Below are positions 1-8,729 of a DNA stretch of 64,000 bases, in pieces (position 1 is the first letter of the stretch; every line of letters begins with the position of its first letter). The translations under genes were made by a program, and so were the position numbers. The notes beneath the pieces were generated by a model. It was not told the DNA's origin and searched no databases. It saw only the letters and a program-made list of their open reading frames with translations. This DNA comes from Sphingomonas naasensis (lineage in GTDB: Bacteria > Pseudomonadota > Alphaproteobacteria > Sphingomonadales > Sphingomonadaceae): the NCBI RefSeq assembly GCF_004792695.1, contig NZ_SRXU01000001.1, positions 1,056,170 to 1,120,169 of the forward strand, in the 5' to 3' direction.

Positions 1-756
1 CCGATCTCCGAAAACAGGTTCGATCAATATACCGGCTGGCGCGAAGCAGATTTGGCCGACCGGCTGGTGCTCGACGCGGGCTGTGGCGCGGGCCGTTTCG
101 CGGAAGTCGCCCTCAAACGCGGTGCACGGGTGATCGCAATCGACTTTTCGCACGCGATCGACGCCGCACGCGCCAATCTGCGCGACAAGGGCGACATCGA
201 CTTCATTCAGGCCGACATCAATGCCCTTCCGTTTGCGCCAAACACCTTCCCGCTGGCCTATTGTCTTGGGGTCATCCAGCACACCCCGGACCCGGCAATC
301 AGCTTCCGCAAGCTTGCCGACATCGTGGCGCCGGGCGGCAGGCTCGCCGTCGACGTCTACCCGGCGGGTTGGAAAAACATCTTCTTCGTCAAATACTGGA
401 TCCGTCCTCTAACCAGGCAGCTGAGCGCCGAGCGTTCGTACCGCCTCGTGGAGAAGATATTCCCGATCCTCTATCCGGTGAGCCAGGTCGTCGGAAGAAT
501 TCCCCGGCTCGGCCACTATCTTCGTTATCTGATCCCGGTCGTAAACTATGAAGGGGACTATCCTCTCGATCCTCGGCAGCAGCGGGAATGGGCGTTGCTG
601 GACACGTTCGATATGTGGGCGCCCGCCTATGACCAGCCGCAATCCATGGCTGCTTTGCGGGGATGGTTCGAGAAGTCGGGCTTCGAAGACATCGTGACGT
701 TTCACAAGGGCTTCTTTGTGGGGCGTGGCATCAAACCGACTGGAAGTCGCCGCTGA
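1..756 (+). CDS. Class I SAM-dependent methyltransferase, 5' end outside window
   Basis: The reading frame is open from base 1, so the gene begins upstream. A TTG at 52 would cut off the in-frame FDQYTGWREAD segment that normally precedes the SAM-binding strand. The glycine-rich SAM motif LDAGCGAGRF is visible, then the acidic end of strand 2 (IAIDFS) and a motif IV-like ALAYC region, the pattern of a Methyltransf_11-type fold. The C-terminal half is rich in Arg and Tyr and shows no second domain. The stop overlaps the start of the asparagine synthase-like gene by one base, so the two are probably co-translated within a polysaccharide cluster. The acceptor, perhaps a sugar hydroxyl or a lipid-linked glycan, cannot be read from the sequence. 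Confidence 0.85.
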   Translation, partial: PISENRFDQYTGWREADLADRLVLDAGCGAGRFAEVALKRGARVIAIDFSHAIDAARANLRDKGDIDFIQADINALPFAPNTFPLAYCLGVIQHTPDPAISFRKLADIVAPGGRLAVDVYPAGWKNIFFVKYWIRPLTRQLSAERSYRLVEKIFPILYPVSQVVGRIPRLGHYLRYLIPVVNYEGDYPLDPRQQREWALLDTFDMWAPAYDQPQSMAALRGWFEKSGFEDIVTFHKGFFVGRGIKPTGSRR

Positions 757-2597
757 TGTGCGGAATCGTGGGGTATCTGTCGTCGCGTGCGCCAGTCTCG
801 ATGCACCAGCTCGTATCGATGCGCGATACGATGGCGCACCGCGGCCCGGACGGCGAAGGCATCTGGCACTCCGACGACGGGCTCGTCGGACTTGGCCATC
901 GTCGCCTCGCGATCGTCGATCTAAGCGCTGGGGGCCATCAGCCAATGCCCTCCCACGACGGCAGACTCGTGATCACCTACAATGGCGAGATCTATAACCA
1001 TCACGAACTGCGCGAGACGTTGCGCGAGCTGGGCTGGGCATTCCGCAGCACGAGCGACACCGAAGTGTTGCTTGCTGCTTATCAACAATGGGGCGAGGCA
1101 GCGCTGGATCGGCTGTCGGGGATGTTTGCCTTTGCGATCTACGATCGAGAAGCGCGAAAGCTGTTCGCAGCGCGGGACCGGGCTGGTGAAAAGCCCTTCT
1201 TCTATCGGCATGCGGACCGACGGCTGATATTCGCGTCCGAGCTAAAGGCGATTCTGGCGCATCCCGAAATGCCGCGGAAGGCCGATCCCATCGCGCTCGA
1301 TCACTTTCTCGCCTATGGTTATGTTCCGCGCGAGCTCTGCATGCTGACGGGCTACGCAAAGCTGCCAGCCGGACACAAGCTTCGCTATGACATCGCCGCC
1401 GACCGCCTCGAAGTAGAGCCCTATTGGCATCTTCCGCAATGGAAGGGGGGCGTCGCCGAGCCCATGGAAGCGCTGCTGGACGCTTTCGAACCGCTTTTCG
1501 ATACGGCGGTGCGTCGTCAGCTCGATGCCGACGTCCCGGTGGCGGTGCTATTGAGCGGCGGCCTCGATAGCAGCTTGGTCGCCGCGACGGCGGCGCGCGT
1601 TTCCTCTAAAGTGACGACATTTACGATTGGTTTCCCAGATCATCCCGGTTTCGACGAAAGCCCGATCGCCCGGCGCCTGGCTGGTGAACTTGGCACCGAG
1701 CATGTCGAACTTTCCGCGGAGGCCGATACCGCTGATCTGCTCCCCAGTCTCGCGGCGCAGTTCGACGAGCCGATTTCGGACAGCTCGATGATTCCGACCT
1801 TCCTGGTGAGCCGGCTGGTACGAAGCAAGGCGCGCGTCGCGCTTGGGGGCGATGGCGGCGACGAGCTGTTCGGAGGCTACCGCCAATATGGCTGGGCACA
1901 GCGTATCGCCCGATTCCGGCGATTGGGGCTGCATCATCTGGGTATGTCGGGTCCCGCGGCAAAACTGCTCCCTTACGGCTTTCCGCTGCGCAAAATGGCG
2001 CTTCGGCTGGTCGACCCATATGATCCCGCGCTCACAGTGTCCCGGCTGGCGGAGCCGCGACAGCGCCGCGCGCTAATCGGCGACACAGCGGGAGCGGCAG
2101 AACACTATCGCGCCGCGCTCATGGCCGGTCGTCATGAACCGCGCGACCGTGCCATGGCGCTCGATTTCCAGACCTATATGTGCGACGACATATTGGTGAA
2201 GGTGGATCGCGCAAGCATGCTCACCTCACTCGAACTTCGCGCGCCGCTGCTCGACCCCGCGATCATCGAGTTCGCCTTCGGCAGATTGGCCCCGCACCAG
2301 CGGACGGACGGGAATAGACGCAAGCTTCTGCTGCGCAGCCTTGCGCGGAGGCGCCTTCCCGACTGGTTCGATTCACATCGCAAACAGGGCTTCTCGATTC
2401 CGCTCGCCGCATGGTTGCGCGGGCCATGGGCGTCGTTGCTCGAGGATCTCGCCGCAGGCGCCGGCGACGGACTTCTCGATCCGGCCGGAGTCCGCCATTT
2501 CCTGCGGCAGGACAAAAGCGTGAACATGGCCCAACAGGTCTACGCGCTCGCGATGCTCGAGATGTGGCGGCGCGAATATCGCGTGACGATGGAATAG
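756..2597 (+). CDS. asnB: Asparagine synthase (glutamine-hydrolysing) family amidotransferase
   Basis: A 613-aa two-domain AsnB-type protein. Met1 is followed directly by the nucleophile Cys2 (MCGIVGY) and the class II glutamine amidotransferase domain runs to about residue 210, including the RGPDGEG and YNGEIYNH motifs. The ATP-pyrophosphatase domain follows with the PP-loop SGGLDSS near residues 268-274. I chose the ATG at 756 because Cys2 must be N-terminal; a longer upstream reading frame is spurious. Family chemistry is amide formation from glutamine and an acyl-adenylate. In polysaccharide loci such homologues often amidate uronic acids or amino-sugar acids rather than make free asparagine. 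The context here (glycosyltransferases, and a UDP-ManNAcA pathway further along) favours that role, but the substrate is inference. Confidence 0.9.
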   Translation: MCGIVGYLSSRAPVSMHQLVSMRDTMAHRGPDGEGIWHSDDGLVGLGHRRLAIVDLSAGGHQPMPSHDGRLVITYNGEIYNHHELRETLRELGWAFRSTSDTEVLLAAYQQWGEAALDRLSGMFAFAIYDREARKLFAARDRAGEKPFFYRHADRRLIFASELKAILAHPEMPRKADPIALDHFLAYGYVPRELCMLTGYAKLPAGHKLRYDIAADRLEVEPYWHLPQWKGGVAEPMEALLDAFEPLFDTAVRRQLDADVPVAVLLSGGLDSSLVAATAARVSSKVTTFTIGFPDHPGFDESPIARRLAGELGTEHVELSAEADTADLLPSLAAQFDEPISDSSMIPTFLVSRLVRSKARVALGGDGGDELFGGYRQYGWAQRIARFRRLGLHHLGMSGPAAKLLPYGFPLRKMALRLVDPYDPALTVSRLAEPRQRRALIGDTAGAAEHYRAALMAGRHEPRDRAMALDFQTYMCDDILVKVDRASMLTSLELRAPLLDPAIIEFAFGRLAPHQRTDGNRRKLLLRSLARRRLPDWFDSHRKQGFSIPLAAWLRGPWASLLEDLAAGAGDGLLDPAGVRHFLRQDKSVNMAQQVYALAMLEMWRREYRVTME

Positions 2598-2598
2598 C

Positions 2599-3732
2599 AT
2601 GACCAAGATACTTCTAAGCGCACTGTCCGCCCGGCGCGGCGGCGGCCTCACCTATCTCCGCCATATCGTCGGCCACTTTCCGGCTGAGGCAGGGCACCGC
2701 CTCTATATCCTCTCGGCCGCGCCCATCGAGGGGTTGCCCGCGCGCGACAACGTCGAGTGGTTGCAGGCGCCTGCATGGACCGTCCGGCCCATCACCCGTT
2801 TTCTGTTCGGATACCTCTATTTCCGCCTGTTCTGGCCATTGCGGCACGACTTCGATGCGGTCTATTTTCCCGGGGGGAGCTTCGACCTGGCATTGCCACC
2901 GCACACGCGCCGGATTGTCGCCTTCCGCAACATGGTCCCGTTCGACGTGGAGGCGAGCCGACGTTTCCACTTCGGCTGGACGCGGCTTAGAGTCTGGCTG
3001 CTGCGTCACATCCAGAGCTGGGCATTCCGGCGCGCCGATCTGGTGATCTTCATCTCCGAATATGCGCGACGGGTCATAGACGCCGCAATCCCCAGGCGGC
3101 GGGGCGCATCGGTTGTCATTCCGCATGGCACCGCCCCTACGACGCAGCAACTGGAGCCGACGATCGCGGCGCAGTTGCCCGACCGGTTCGTCCTCTATTT
3201 GTCGATCCTGGACGTATACAAGGCCCAGGTCGAGCTCGTCGAAGCCTGGGGAAGGCTGATTGCCAGATCTCCCCGCGCTGAAAAGCTCGTACTAGCTGGC
3301 CCCGAGAACCCCCGGTACGGCGTCGAGGTTCGCGCAGCGATTACCAAGCTTGGCCTCGAGCGCGAAGTGATCGTGCTGGGCAACATCCCGCACGACCAGA
3401 TTTCCGACCTCACGCGTCGCGCGACGCTCAACGTCTTCCTGTCGTCGTGCGAGAATTGCCCGAACATCCTGCTCGAATTGATGGCGATCCGCACGCCGTT
3501 GCTGGTGTCGGCGCGCGAGCCCATGCCGGAGCTCGGCGGGCCGGATCTCGACTATGTTGAACCCTACGACGTCAGCGGCATAGCCGAGGCGCTTGCCCGG
3601 CTACTCGACGATTCAGCTCGTCGCGAGCGGATCGCCGAGGCCGCCCATCAACGGTCAGCGCGCTATTCTTGGCCCAAGACGGCTGCAGCCACCTGGGAAG
3701 CGATCATCCGCTGCGGAGGCGGCGACATTTGA
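2599..3732 (+). CDS. Glycosyltransferase family 4-type protein
   Basis: A 377-aa GT-B fold transferase. The N-terminal Rossmann half begins MTKILLSALSARRGGGLTYL, with the glycine-rich loop typical of GT4. The C-terminal half carries FVLYLSILDVYKAQVELVEAW (nucleotide-sugar domain entry), then VVLGNIPHDQI and the acidic SSCENCPNILLELMA stretch that corresponds to the GT4 EX7E donor-binding motif. It starts 2 bp after the asnB stop, so it is probably in the same transcript. It most likely adds one sugar to a lipid-linked oligosaccharide on the cytoplasmic side. Donor and acceptor are not predictable. It ends 16 bp before a convergent gene. Confidence 0.88.
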   Translation: MTKILLSALSARRGGGLTYLRHIVGHFPAEAGHRLYILSAAPIEGLPARDNVEWLQAPAWTVRPITRFLFGYLYFRLFWPLRHDFDAVYFPGGSFDLALPPHTRRIVAFRNMVPFDVEASRRFHFGWTRLRVWLLRHIQSWAFRRADLVIFISEYARRVIDAAIPRRRGASVVIPHGTAPTTQQLEPTIAAQLPDRFVLYLSILDVYKAQVELVEAWGRLIARSPRAEKLVLAGPENPRYGVEVRAAITKLGLEREVIVLGNIPHDQISDLTRRATLNVFLSSCENCPNILLELMAIRTPLLVSAREPMPELGGPDLDYVEPYDVSGIAEALARLLDDSARRERIAEAAHQRSARYSWPKTAAATWEAIIRCGGGDI

Positions 3733-3748
3733 CCGCGCAGGACGAGCC

Positions 3749-4651
3749 TCAATCGCCGACATGGTGTTCGCTCTTCATTCCCAGATAGGGATTGGAGAGC
3801 TTGGTACGCGCGCGATCCGCGTGATAATCACGCGTGAAGTACCGGTGCGAAAGGTCAAGATACCAATATAGCTGATCGAGCCACAACGCGTTCTTGAATA
3901 TTCGCCAGTTTCGGATCTGGTTCATCTTCGAAAGTTTTGCGCGATCGTGGGATTCGTTGAATTCGTTGATAGCAAGCAGCTCACCAGCGAAAATACTATG
4001 GTCGATATTGTTCACATCGTCGAAATAGACCGGCGTTCTAGGTAGGAAGACCAGCTTTTCGTTATCGAACAGCTTCAGGCAGTCGATGGTGCTAGACCAA
4101 TAGTCGACATCCACCGAAACGAAGCCGATGACATCCCCCGGTTCGAGCTGCGTGTCCAGGCTGCCAACGGTCTCTGCGATGGGGCCGTAAATGAGATGGG
4201 CATTGCCCGGCAATGATTGCTGCAGAGCGTCGCTGTTATGGGGCACGAAATCGCCATCGAGATATTTTTCCGGATGATCGCGATAATCGACCGGAGGCGG
4301 CATGCCGGCGCCGGTATCGAACCCGATCACGCGCGCAGGCATTCCGTAGTGCCGCGACAGAGCCTCGCTCACGCGGCAAATGTTGAGCAGCCCCGCGCCC
4401 GAAGCCACGCCGAACTCGATGAAAACCAGCCGCCCTACACCAAGTCGTTCCCGCTCGGCAGCGGCGAATTCGAAAGCCTTTTGGAGGCCGAACGCATAGG
4501 GTTGGCGCGGCACCAGATCATAGTCGATCTTGCGGACCACATTGCCGAAAAGAAGCACGAAGACCGACGCGAGATTGTAGAGGACCGGCTCTCCCATCCG
4601 TTCACGGTAAATCCGGCGCCAGATACGCGGCTCCAGCAGTTTCTTCAGCAT
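3749..4651 (-). CDS. Putative SAM-dependent methyltransferase (TylF/MycF-like)
   Basis: A 300-aa protein. A SAM-binding segment FIEFGVASGAG lies near residue 78, followed by IGFDTGAGMPP and, later, VSVDVDYWSST, the Asp-rich strand seen in macrocin-type O-methyltransferases that use a metal. The N-terminus has a hydrophobic stretch (YNLASVFVLLFGNVV) that could associate with the membrane. It is the only gene on the minus strand within the polysaccharide cluster and sits convergent to the GT4 gene and divergent from the oxygenase gene (87 bp between starts). Its AT content looks higher than that of its neighbours by eye, which fits recent acquisition. The methyl acceptor is unknown. Confidence 0.65.
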   Translation of the reverse strand: MLKKLLEPRIWRRIYRERMGEPVLYNLASVFVLLFGNVVRKIDYDLVPRQPYAFGLQKAFEFAAAERERLGVGRLVFIEFGVASGAGLLNICRVSEALSRHYGMPARVIGFDTGAGMPPPVDYRDHPEKYLDGDFVPHNSDALQQSLPGNAHLIYGPIAETVGSLDTQLEPGDVIGFVSVDVDYWSSTIDCLKLFDNEKLVFLPRTPVYFDDVNNIDHSIFAGELLAINEFNESHDRAKLSKMNQIRNWRIFKNALWLDQLYWYLDLSHRYFTRDYHADRARTKLSNPYLGMKSEHHVGD

Positions 4652-4738
4652 TCAAGGCCCTCACGCTCGTTGCATTTGTGGCTACCGCTTATCAGAAAAG
4701 CCGCATATGGCCAGTCGCTCTAACCCGAGGAGCCCGGC

Positions 4739-5575
4739 GTGGACCGTTCCGAAATGATTGATTTCATTCTGCAGCGCCTGGATGCGGAGGCGTCAGCGAT
4801 AGAAACGGAATGGAACGCTTCGGACCGCGGCACCCGGACGCGTCACTGCGCGATCGACAGCCTCTTGCCCGACGATGTTGCGCTGGCCATCCATGCCGCC
4901 TTCCCGCGTGACGGCGAGGGCTTCATGACGCGCAAGTCCTTTCGCGAACACAAGCGCACATCGGCGAATTTGGACCAGTATCCGCTGATCCTGGCGGACA
5001 TCACCTATGCCCTGCAGAATCCGCGCGTCACGCAACGGATTTCAGAACTGACAGGGATGGACGGCATGGAGCCCGACCCGCATCTTTATGCCGGCGGGCT
5101 CTCGATGATGTTCCCGGGCGATTTCCTCAACCCTCACATAGACAACAGCCACGAATCAAGCCGAAGCAAGTATCGCCGGATCAACCTTCTTTACTATGTG
5201 ACACCCGAATGGCGCCCCGAATATGGCGGAAACCTTGAATTGTGGGACGATCAGGTCACTTCGCCGGTGACGATCCCTTCGCTGTTCAACCGGCTCGTCT
5301 TGATGGAAACGAACAAGCTGTCGTGGCACTCCGTGAGTCAGGTCGTGCCAGGCCGGGGGCCGCGCTGTTGTGTATCAAATTATTACTTCTCCGAAAAATC
5401 ACCAACCGGAGATGACTATTATCATGTTACTTCATTCACGGGACGGCCGGAGCAGAAAATCCGGCGCGCCCTGGGCCTGGTCGACAATGCGGCGCGGAAC
5501 TATGCGCGCGAGCGCCTCGGGATGACGCGCGCTACCGACAAGGGCTACTCGGGCACGCTGGCCAACGACGAATAG
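4739..5575 (+). CDS. 2-oxoglutarate/Fe(II)-dependent oxygenase family protein
   Basis: A 278-aa protein of the prolyl-4-hydroxylase-like 2OG-Fe(II) superfamily. The metal-binding HxD appears in LNPHIDNSHE, the distal His in KLSWHSVSQV, and the 2OG-binding Arg probably in GRGPRCCVSNYYF. The double-stranded beta-helix core is recognisable from YYVTPEWRPEYGGNLELWDD, a segment typical of these hydroxylases. The GTG start at 4739 is preceded by AGGAG at a good distance; the next ATG is five codons in. It is divergent from the methyltransferase gene. It probably hydroxylates a small molecule or a sugar or lipid within the polysaccharide locus. The substrate is not predictable. Confidence 0.8.
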   Translation: MDRSEMIDFILQRLDAEASAIETEWNASDRGTRTRHCAIDSLLPDDVALAIHAAFPRDGEGFMTRKSFREHKRTSANLDQYPLILADITYALQNPRVTQRISELTGMDGMEPDPHLYAGGLSMMFPGDFLNPHIDNSHESSRSKYRRINLLYYVTPEWRPEYGGNLELWDDQVTSPVTIPSLFNRLVLMETNKLSWHSVSQVVPGRGPRCCVSNYYFSEKSPTGDDYYHVTSFTGRPEQKIRRALGLVDNAARNYARERLGMTRATDKGYSGTLANDE

Positions 5576-5675
5576 CCTGGCGCTTTCCGCGGAGGCGGTC
5601 GATCCCGATTGCCGTCGCAGCAAAATAGGCGCCCACTTGCATCAGCGCGCTAATCTTTCACAAATCAGGCGAACC

Positions 5676-6710
5676 ATGTTCAAAGACAAGACACTGCTCG
5701 TCTCCGGCGGTACCGGTTCCTTCGGTGGCGCCGTGCTGCGCCGCTTCCTCGATACTGACATCGGTGAGATCCGCATCTTCAGTCGCGACGAGAAGAAGCA
5801 AGACGACATGCGGGCCAAATACCGCAACGACAAGCTGCGCTTCATCATCGGGGACGTGCGCGACGCCGTGAGCATCGCCAACGCAACCCGCGGTGTCGAT
5901 TACGTCTTCCATGCAGCGGCATTGAAACAGGTGCCGTCCTGCGAATTCCATCCGATGGAGGCGGTGCAAACCAATGTCATGGGCACCGCCAACCTGCTCG
6001 AGGCCGCGGTCGCCAATAACGTGTCGCGGGTGATCTGCCTCAGCACGGACAAGGCCGTCTATCCCATCAATGCGATGGGCATGTCCAAGGCATTGATGGA
6101 AAAGGTCATGATCGCCAAGTCGCGCCTCCTGAAGGGCACCGACAGTGTGATCTGCGGCACGCGTTACGGCAACGTGATGGCCTCGCGCGGATCGGTGATT
6201 CCGCTATTCGTGCGCCAGGTCAACGAGGGACGGCCGATCACGGTCACCGACCCCAACATGACTCGCTTCATGATGTCGCTCGATTCAGCTGTCGAACTCG
6301 TGCTTCACGCATTCTCCCAAGGATCGAATGGCGACATCTTCGTCCAGAAGGCGCCGGCGTCGACGGTGGGCGACGTCGCCGACGCGATCCGGAAGCTACT
6401 GGGCAAGCCACAGCACCCGATCGACGTGATCGGCACGCGACATGGGGAAAAGCTCTACGAGACGCTGCTGACGCGCGAGGAGACGGCCGGCGCTGAAGAT
6501 CAGGACGCCTATTATCGCATTCCGCCCGACAACCGCGATCTCAACTACGGCGCCTATTTCGAAGAAGGCGAGAAGAGCATCAGCGAGGCCCCCGACTACA
6601 ACTCGCACAACACCCGGAGGTTGGACCTTGCGCAGACCAGCGAGCTGCTGATGTCGCTGCCGTTCATGCAGGCCGCGGTTCGCGGCGACACCACGCTTCC
6701 CGAAGTATAG
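5676..6710 (+). CDS. UDP-N-acetylglucosamine 4,6-dehydratase (5-inverting), FnlA/WbvB/CapE type
   Basis: A 344-aa short-chain dehydrogenase that removes water from UDP-GlcNAc with C5 inversion, the first step to L-configured 6-deoxy HexNAc sugars. The Rossmann motif SGGTGSFGG is at the N-terminus, HAAALKQVPSCE and STDKAVYPINAMGMSK follow. A Met replaces the usual catalytic Tyr before xxxK, as known for this dehydratase group. I take MFKDK at 5676 as the start because an upstream ATG at 5637 would add a 13-residue tail unlike the family. It opens a five-gene unit with reductase, 2-epimerase, transferase and cupin, matching fnl/qnl-wbuBC loci of enterobacterial O-antigens. Confidence 0.9.
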   Translation: MFKDKTLLVSGGTGSFGGAVLRRFLDTDIGEIRIFSRDEKKQDDMRAKYRNDKLRFIIGDVRDAVSIANATRGVDYVFHAAALKQVPSCEFHPMEAVQTNVMGTANLLEAAVANNVSRVICLSTDKAVYPINAMGMSKALMEKVMIAKSRLLKGTDSVICGTRYGNVMASRGSVIPLFVRQVNEGRPITVTDPNMTRFMMSLDSAVELVLHAFSQGSNGDIFVQKAPASTVGDVADAIRKLLGKPQHPIDVIGTRHGEKLYETLLTREETAGAEDQDAYYRIPPDNRDLNYGAYFEEGEKSISEAPDYNSHNTRRLDLAQTSELLMSLPFMQAAVRGDTTLPEV

Positions 6711-6721
6711 GCTCCGCCACG

Positions 6722-7576
6722 ATGAGAATTCTTGTCCTTGGCGCGACAGGCATGCTCGGCAACGCGATGGCGCGTCTGCTGGCCGAGGATGCCGACCTGG
6801 AAATTATAGCGGCCACGCGCTCTCGGGAGGCTGCGCGACATTTCTCCGCCACCCTCCCCCTCCGATTCATTGGCGACGTCGATGCCGAAGCTCCCGACAG
6901 CCTTGTTCGCATCTTCGCCGCCGCGCAGCCCGATGTCGTCGTCAATTGCGTCGGTCTGGTAAAGCAGATCGAGGACTCGAAGAGCGTGATGGCCGCCGTC
7001 CCGATCAACACGCTGCTGCCGCACCGGCTCGCGGAGCTCTGCAAAGCTACGGGCGCGCGCCTCATTCACATCAGCACCGACTGCGTTTTCTCGGGAACTG
7101 CCGGGAACTACCGCGAGTCCGACCGGCCAGATGCCAGTGATGTGTACGGCCTCAGCAAATATCTCGGCGAAGTCAGCGCGCCGCACGCCATAACGCTGCG
7201 GACGTCGATCATCGGCCATGAGCTGCGCGGCGGATTGAGCCTGCTCGAATGGTTTCTCGGTCAAAACGGCAGCGTGAAGGGCTTCACACGAGCGATCTTC
7301 AGCGGTGTGCCCACGGCCGAGCTCGCGCGGATCGTGCGCGTTTACGTGCTGCCACGCCTCGATCTCTCCGGCCTCTATCACGTCTCGGCTGCGCCCATCA
7401 CGAAATATGAGCTGCTCCGGTTGATAGCCGCCGAGTATGGCAAGCAGATCGAAATAGTGCCTGACGACCGGCTGGTGATCGATCGATCACTCGATTCGAC
7501 GCGCTTCCGCGAAGCCACCGGTTATATGCCGCCGGCATGGCCCGATATGATCCGCGACATGCACGATTTCGGCTGA
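6722..7576 (+). CDS. RmlD-like NAD(P)-dependent sugar reductase (probable UDP-2-acetamido-2,6-dideoxy-L-hexulose reductase, WbvR/QnlA type)
   Basis: A 284-aa SDR with LGATGMLGNA at the N-terminus, HISTDCVFSG and the YGLSK catalytic YxxxK, all hallmarks of the dTDP-4-dehydrorhamnose reductase family. It follows the dehydratase by 11 bp. The position suggests reduction of the 4-keto intermediate. The FnlB/CapF enzymes that lead to L-FucNAc carry an extra C-terminal cupin and are about 370 aa long; this protein stops without one and resembles RmlD, as do the reductases of UDP-L-QuiNAc pathways. The QuiNAc outcome is therefore an inference from length and fold, not a demonstrated activity. Confidence 0.8.
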   Translation: MRILVLGATGMLGNAMARLLAEDADLEIIAATRSREAARHFSATLPLRFIGDVDAEAPDSLVRIFAAAQPDVVVNCVGLVKQIEDSKSVMAAVPINTLLPHRLAELCKATGARLIHISTDCVFSGTAGNYRESDRPDASDVYGLSKYLGEVSAPHAITLRTSIIGHELRGGLSLLEWFLGQNGSVKGFTRAIFSGVPTAELARIVRVYVLPRLDLSGLYHVSAAPITKYELLRLIAAEYGKQIEIVPDDRLVIDRSLDSTRFREATGYMPPAWPDMIRDMHDFG

Positions 7577-7594
7577 GCGATAGCGGGGAATGTT

Positions 7595-8725
7595 ATGCTC
7601 AAAGTGATGACGATTGTGGGCACACGCCCCGAGCTGATCCGGCTTTCCCGGGTTATTCCGCTGCTCGATCAGCATTGCGATCACCGGCTGGTGCACACCG
7701 GCCAGAATTACGATTATGAACTGAACCAGATCTTCTTCGAAGATCTCGGCATCCGCACGCCCGACCGCTTCCTCGAAGCCGCGGGAAAGACGGCGGCGGA
7801 AACGATCGGCAGGGTCATCATCGCGGCCGACGCAGCTCTGGAGGAAGACCAGCCGGACGCGGTCCTGATTCTCGGCGATACCAATAGCTGTATCGCGGCG
7901 ATCCCCGCGAAGCGCCGCAAAATCCCCGTGTTCCACATGGAAGCGGGCAATCGTTGTTTCGATCAGCGCGTGCCCGAGGAGATCAATCGACGGATCGTCG
8001 ACAGCATCGCCGACATCAACATGACGTACAGTTCGATCGCACGCGAGTATCTGCTGCGCGAAGGCTTTCCGCCCGATCAGGTGATAAAGACGGGCAGCCC
8101 GATCTACGAAGTGCTAATGCACCACCGGTCCGCAATCGACGGCTCGGACGTGCTGGACCGGCTGGGGCTCAAGTCAGGCGAGTTCTTCGTGGTCAGCGCC
8201 CACCGGGAGGAGAATATCGAATCCGACCGGATGTTTGAGGCGCTGATCGACATCGTAAACGCGGTTGCCGAGAAGCACCAGCTCCCGGTCATCCTCTCGA
8301 CGCATCCGCGGACGCGCAAGAAGCTGGACGCAACGGGCGCGACGCTGCATCCGCTTGTGCAGGCGCTGAAGCCGCTCGGCTTTCGCGACTATGTGAAGCT
8401 TCAATGCGAAGCGCGGGCGACATTGTCAGACAGCGGGACGATCAGCGAGGAATCGTCGATCATGAACTTCCCCGCGCTGAACCTGCGCGAGGCGCATGAG
8501 CGCCCGGAAGCGATGGAACAGGCGGCAGTGATGATGACCGGTCTCGACCTGGACCGGGTGCTGCAGGGTCTCGAAATCCTGTCGACCCAAGGTCGCGGGG
8601 TCGATCGCACGCTGCTCGAAGTCGCCGACTATGTCGCGCCCAACCTCTCCGAAAAAGTCCTGCGGATCATCCTCAGCTATACCGGCTATGTGAACCGCGT
8701 GGTGTGGAAGCGTTACCAGAGTTAG
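7595..8725 (+). CDS. Non-hydrolysing UDP-HexNAc 2-epimerase (FnlC/WbvD/CapG type)
   Basis: A 376-aa GT-B-like epimerase. It begins with IVGTRPELIRLSRVI, includes LILGDTNSC, HMEAGNRCFDQRVPEEINRR, VVSAHREENI and ATLSDSGTISEE, the signature series of UDP-GlcNAc 2-epimerases. The HMEAGNRCFDQRVPEE form and the RLSRVI segment match the subfamily acting on 6-deoxy sugars better than WecB; a separate WecB homologue lies at 12960. It should convert UDP-L-talo/rhamno-configured HexNAc to the C2 epimer as the last step of the L-FucNAc/L-QuiNAc route. GGGGA precedes the ATG. It is 18 bp downstream of the reductase and 4 bp upstream of the WbuB-like gene. Confidence 0.88.
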   Translation: MLKVMTIVGTRPELIRLSRVIPLLDQHCDHRLVHTGQNYDYELNQIFFEDLGIRTPDRFLEAAGKTAAETIGRVIIAADAALEEDQPDAVLILGDTNSCIAAIPAKRRKIPVFHMEAGNRCFDQRVPEEINRRIVDSIADINMTYSSIAREYLLREGFPPDQVIKTGSPIYEVLMHHRSAIDGSDVLDRLGLKSGEFFVVSAHREENIESDRMFEALIDIVNAVAEKHQLPVILSTHPRTRKKLDATGATLHPLVQALKPLGFRDYVKLQCEARATLSDSGTISEESSIMNFPALNLREAHERPEAMEQAAVMMTGLDLDRVLQGLEILSTQGRGVDRTLLEVADYVAPNLSEKVLRIILSYTGYVNRVVWKRYQS

Positions 8726-8729
8726 GCAC

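Noticed and set aside
756..2597. AsnB-like protein as the cyclase of a lasso peptide system with the PqqD and HprK-like genes
   Set aside because: The genes are more than 50 kb apart and the AsnB gene is tightly linked to glycosyltransferases. No transglutaminase-like protease is present.
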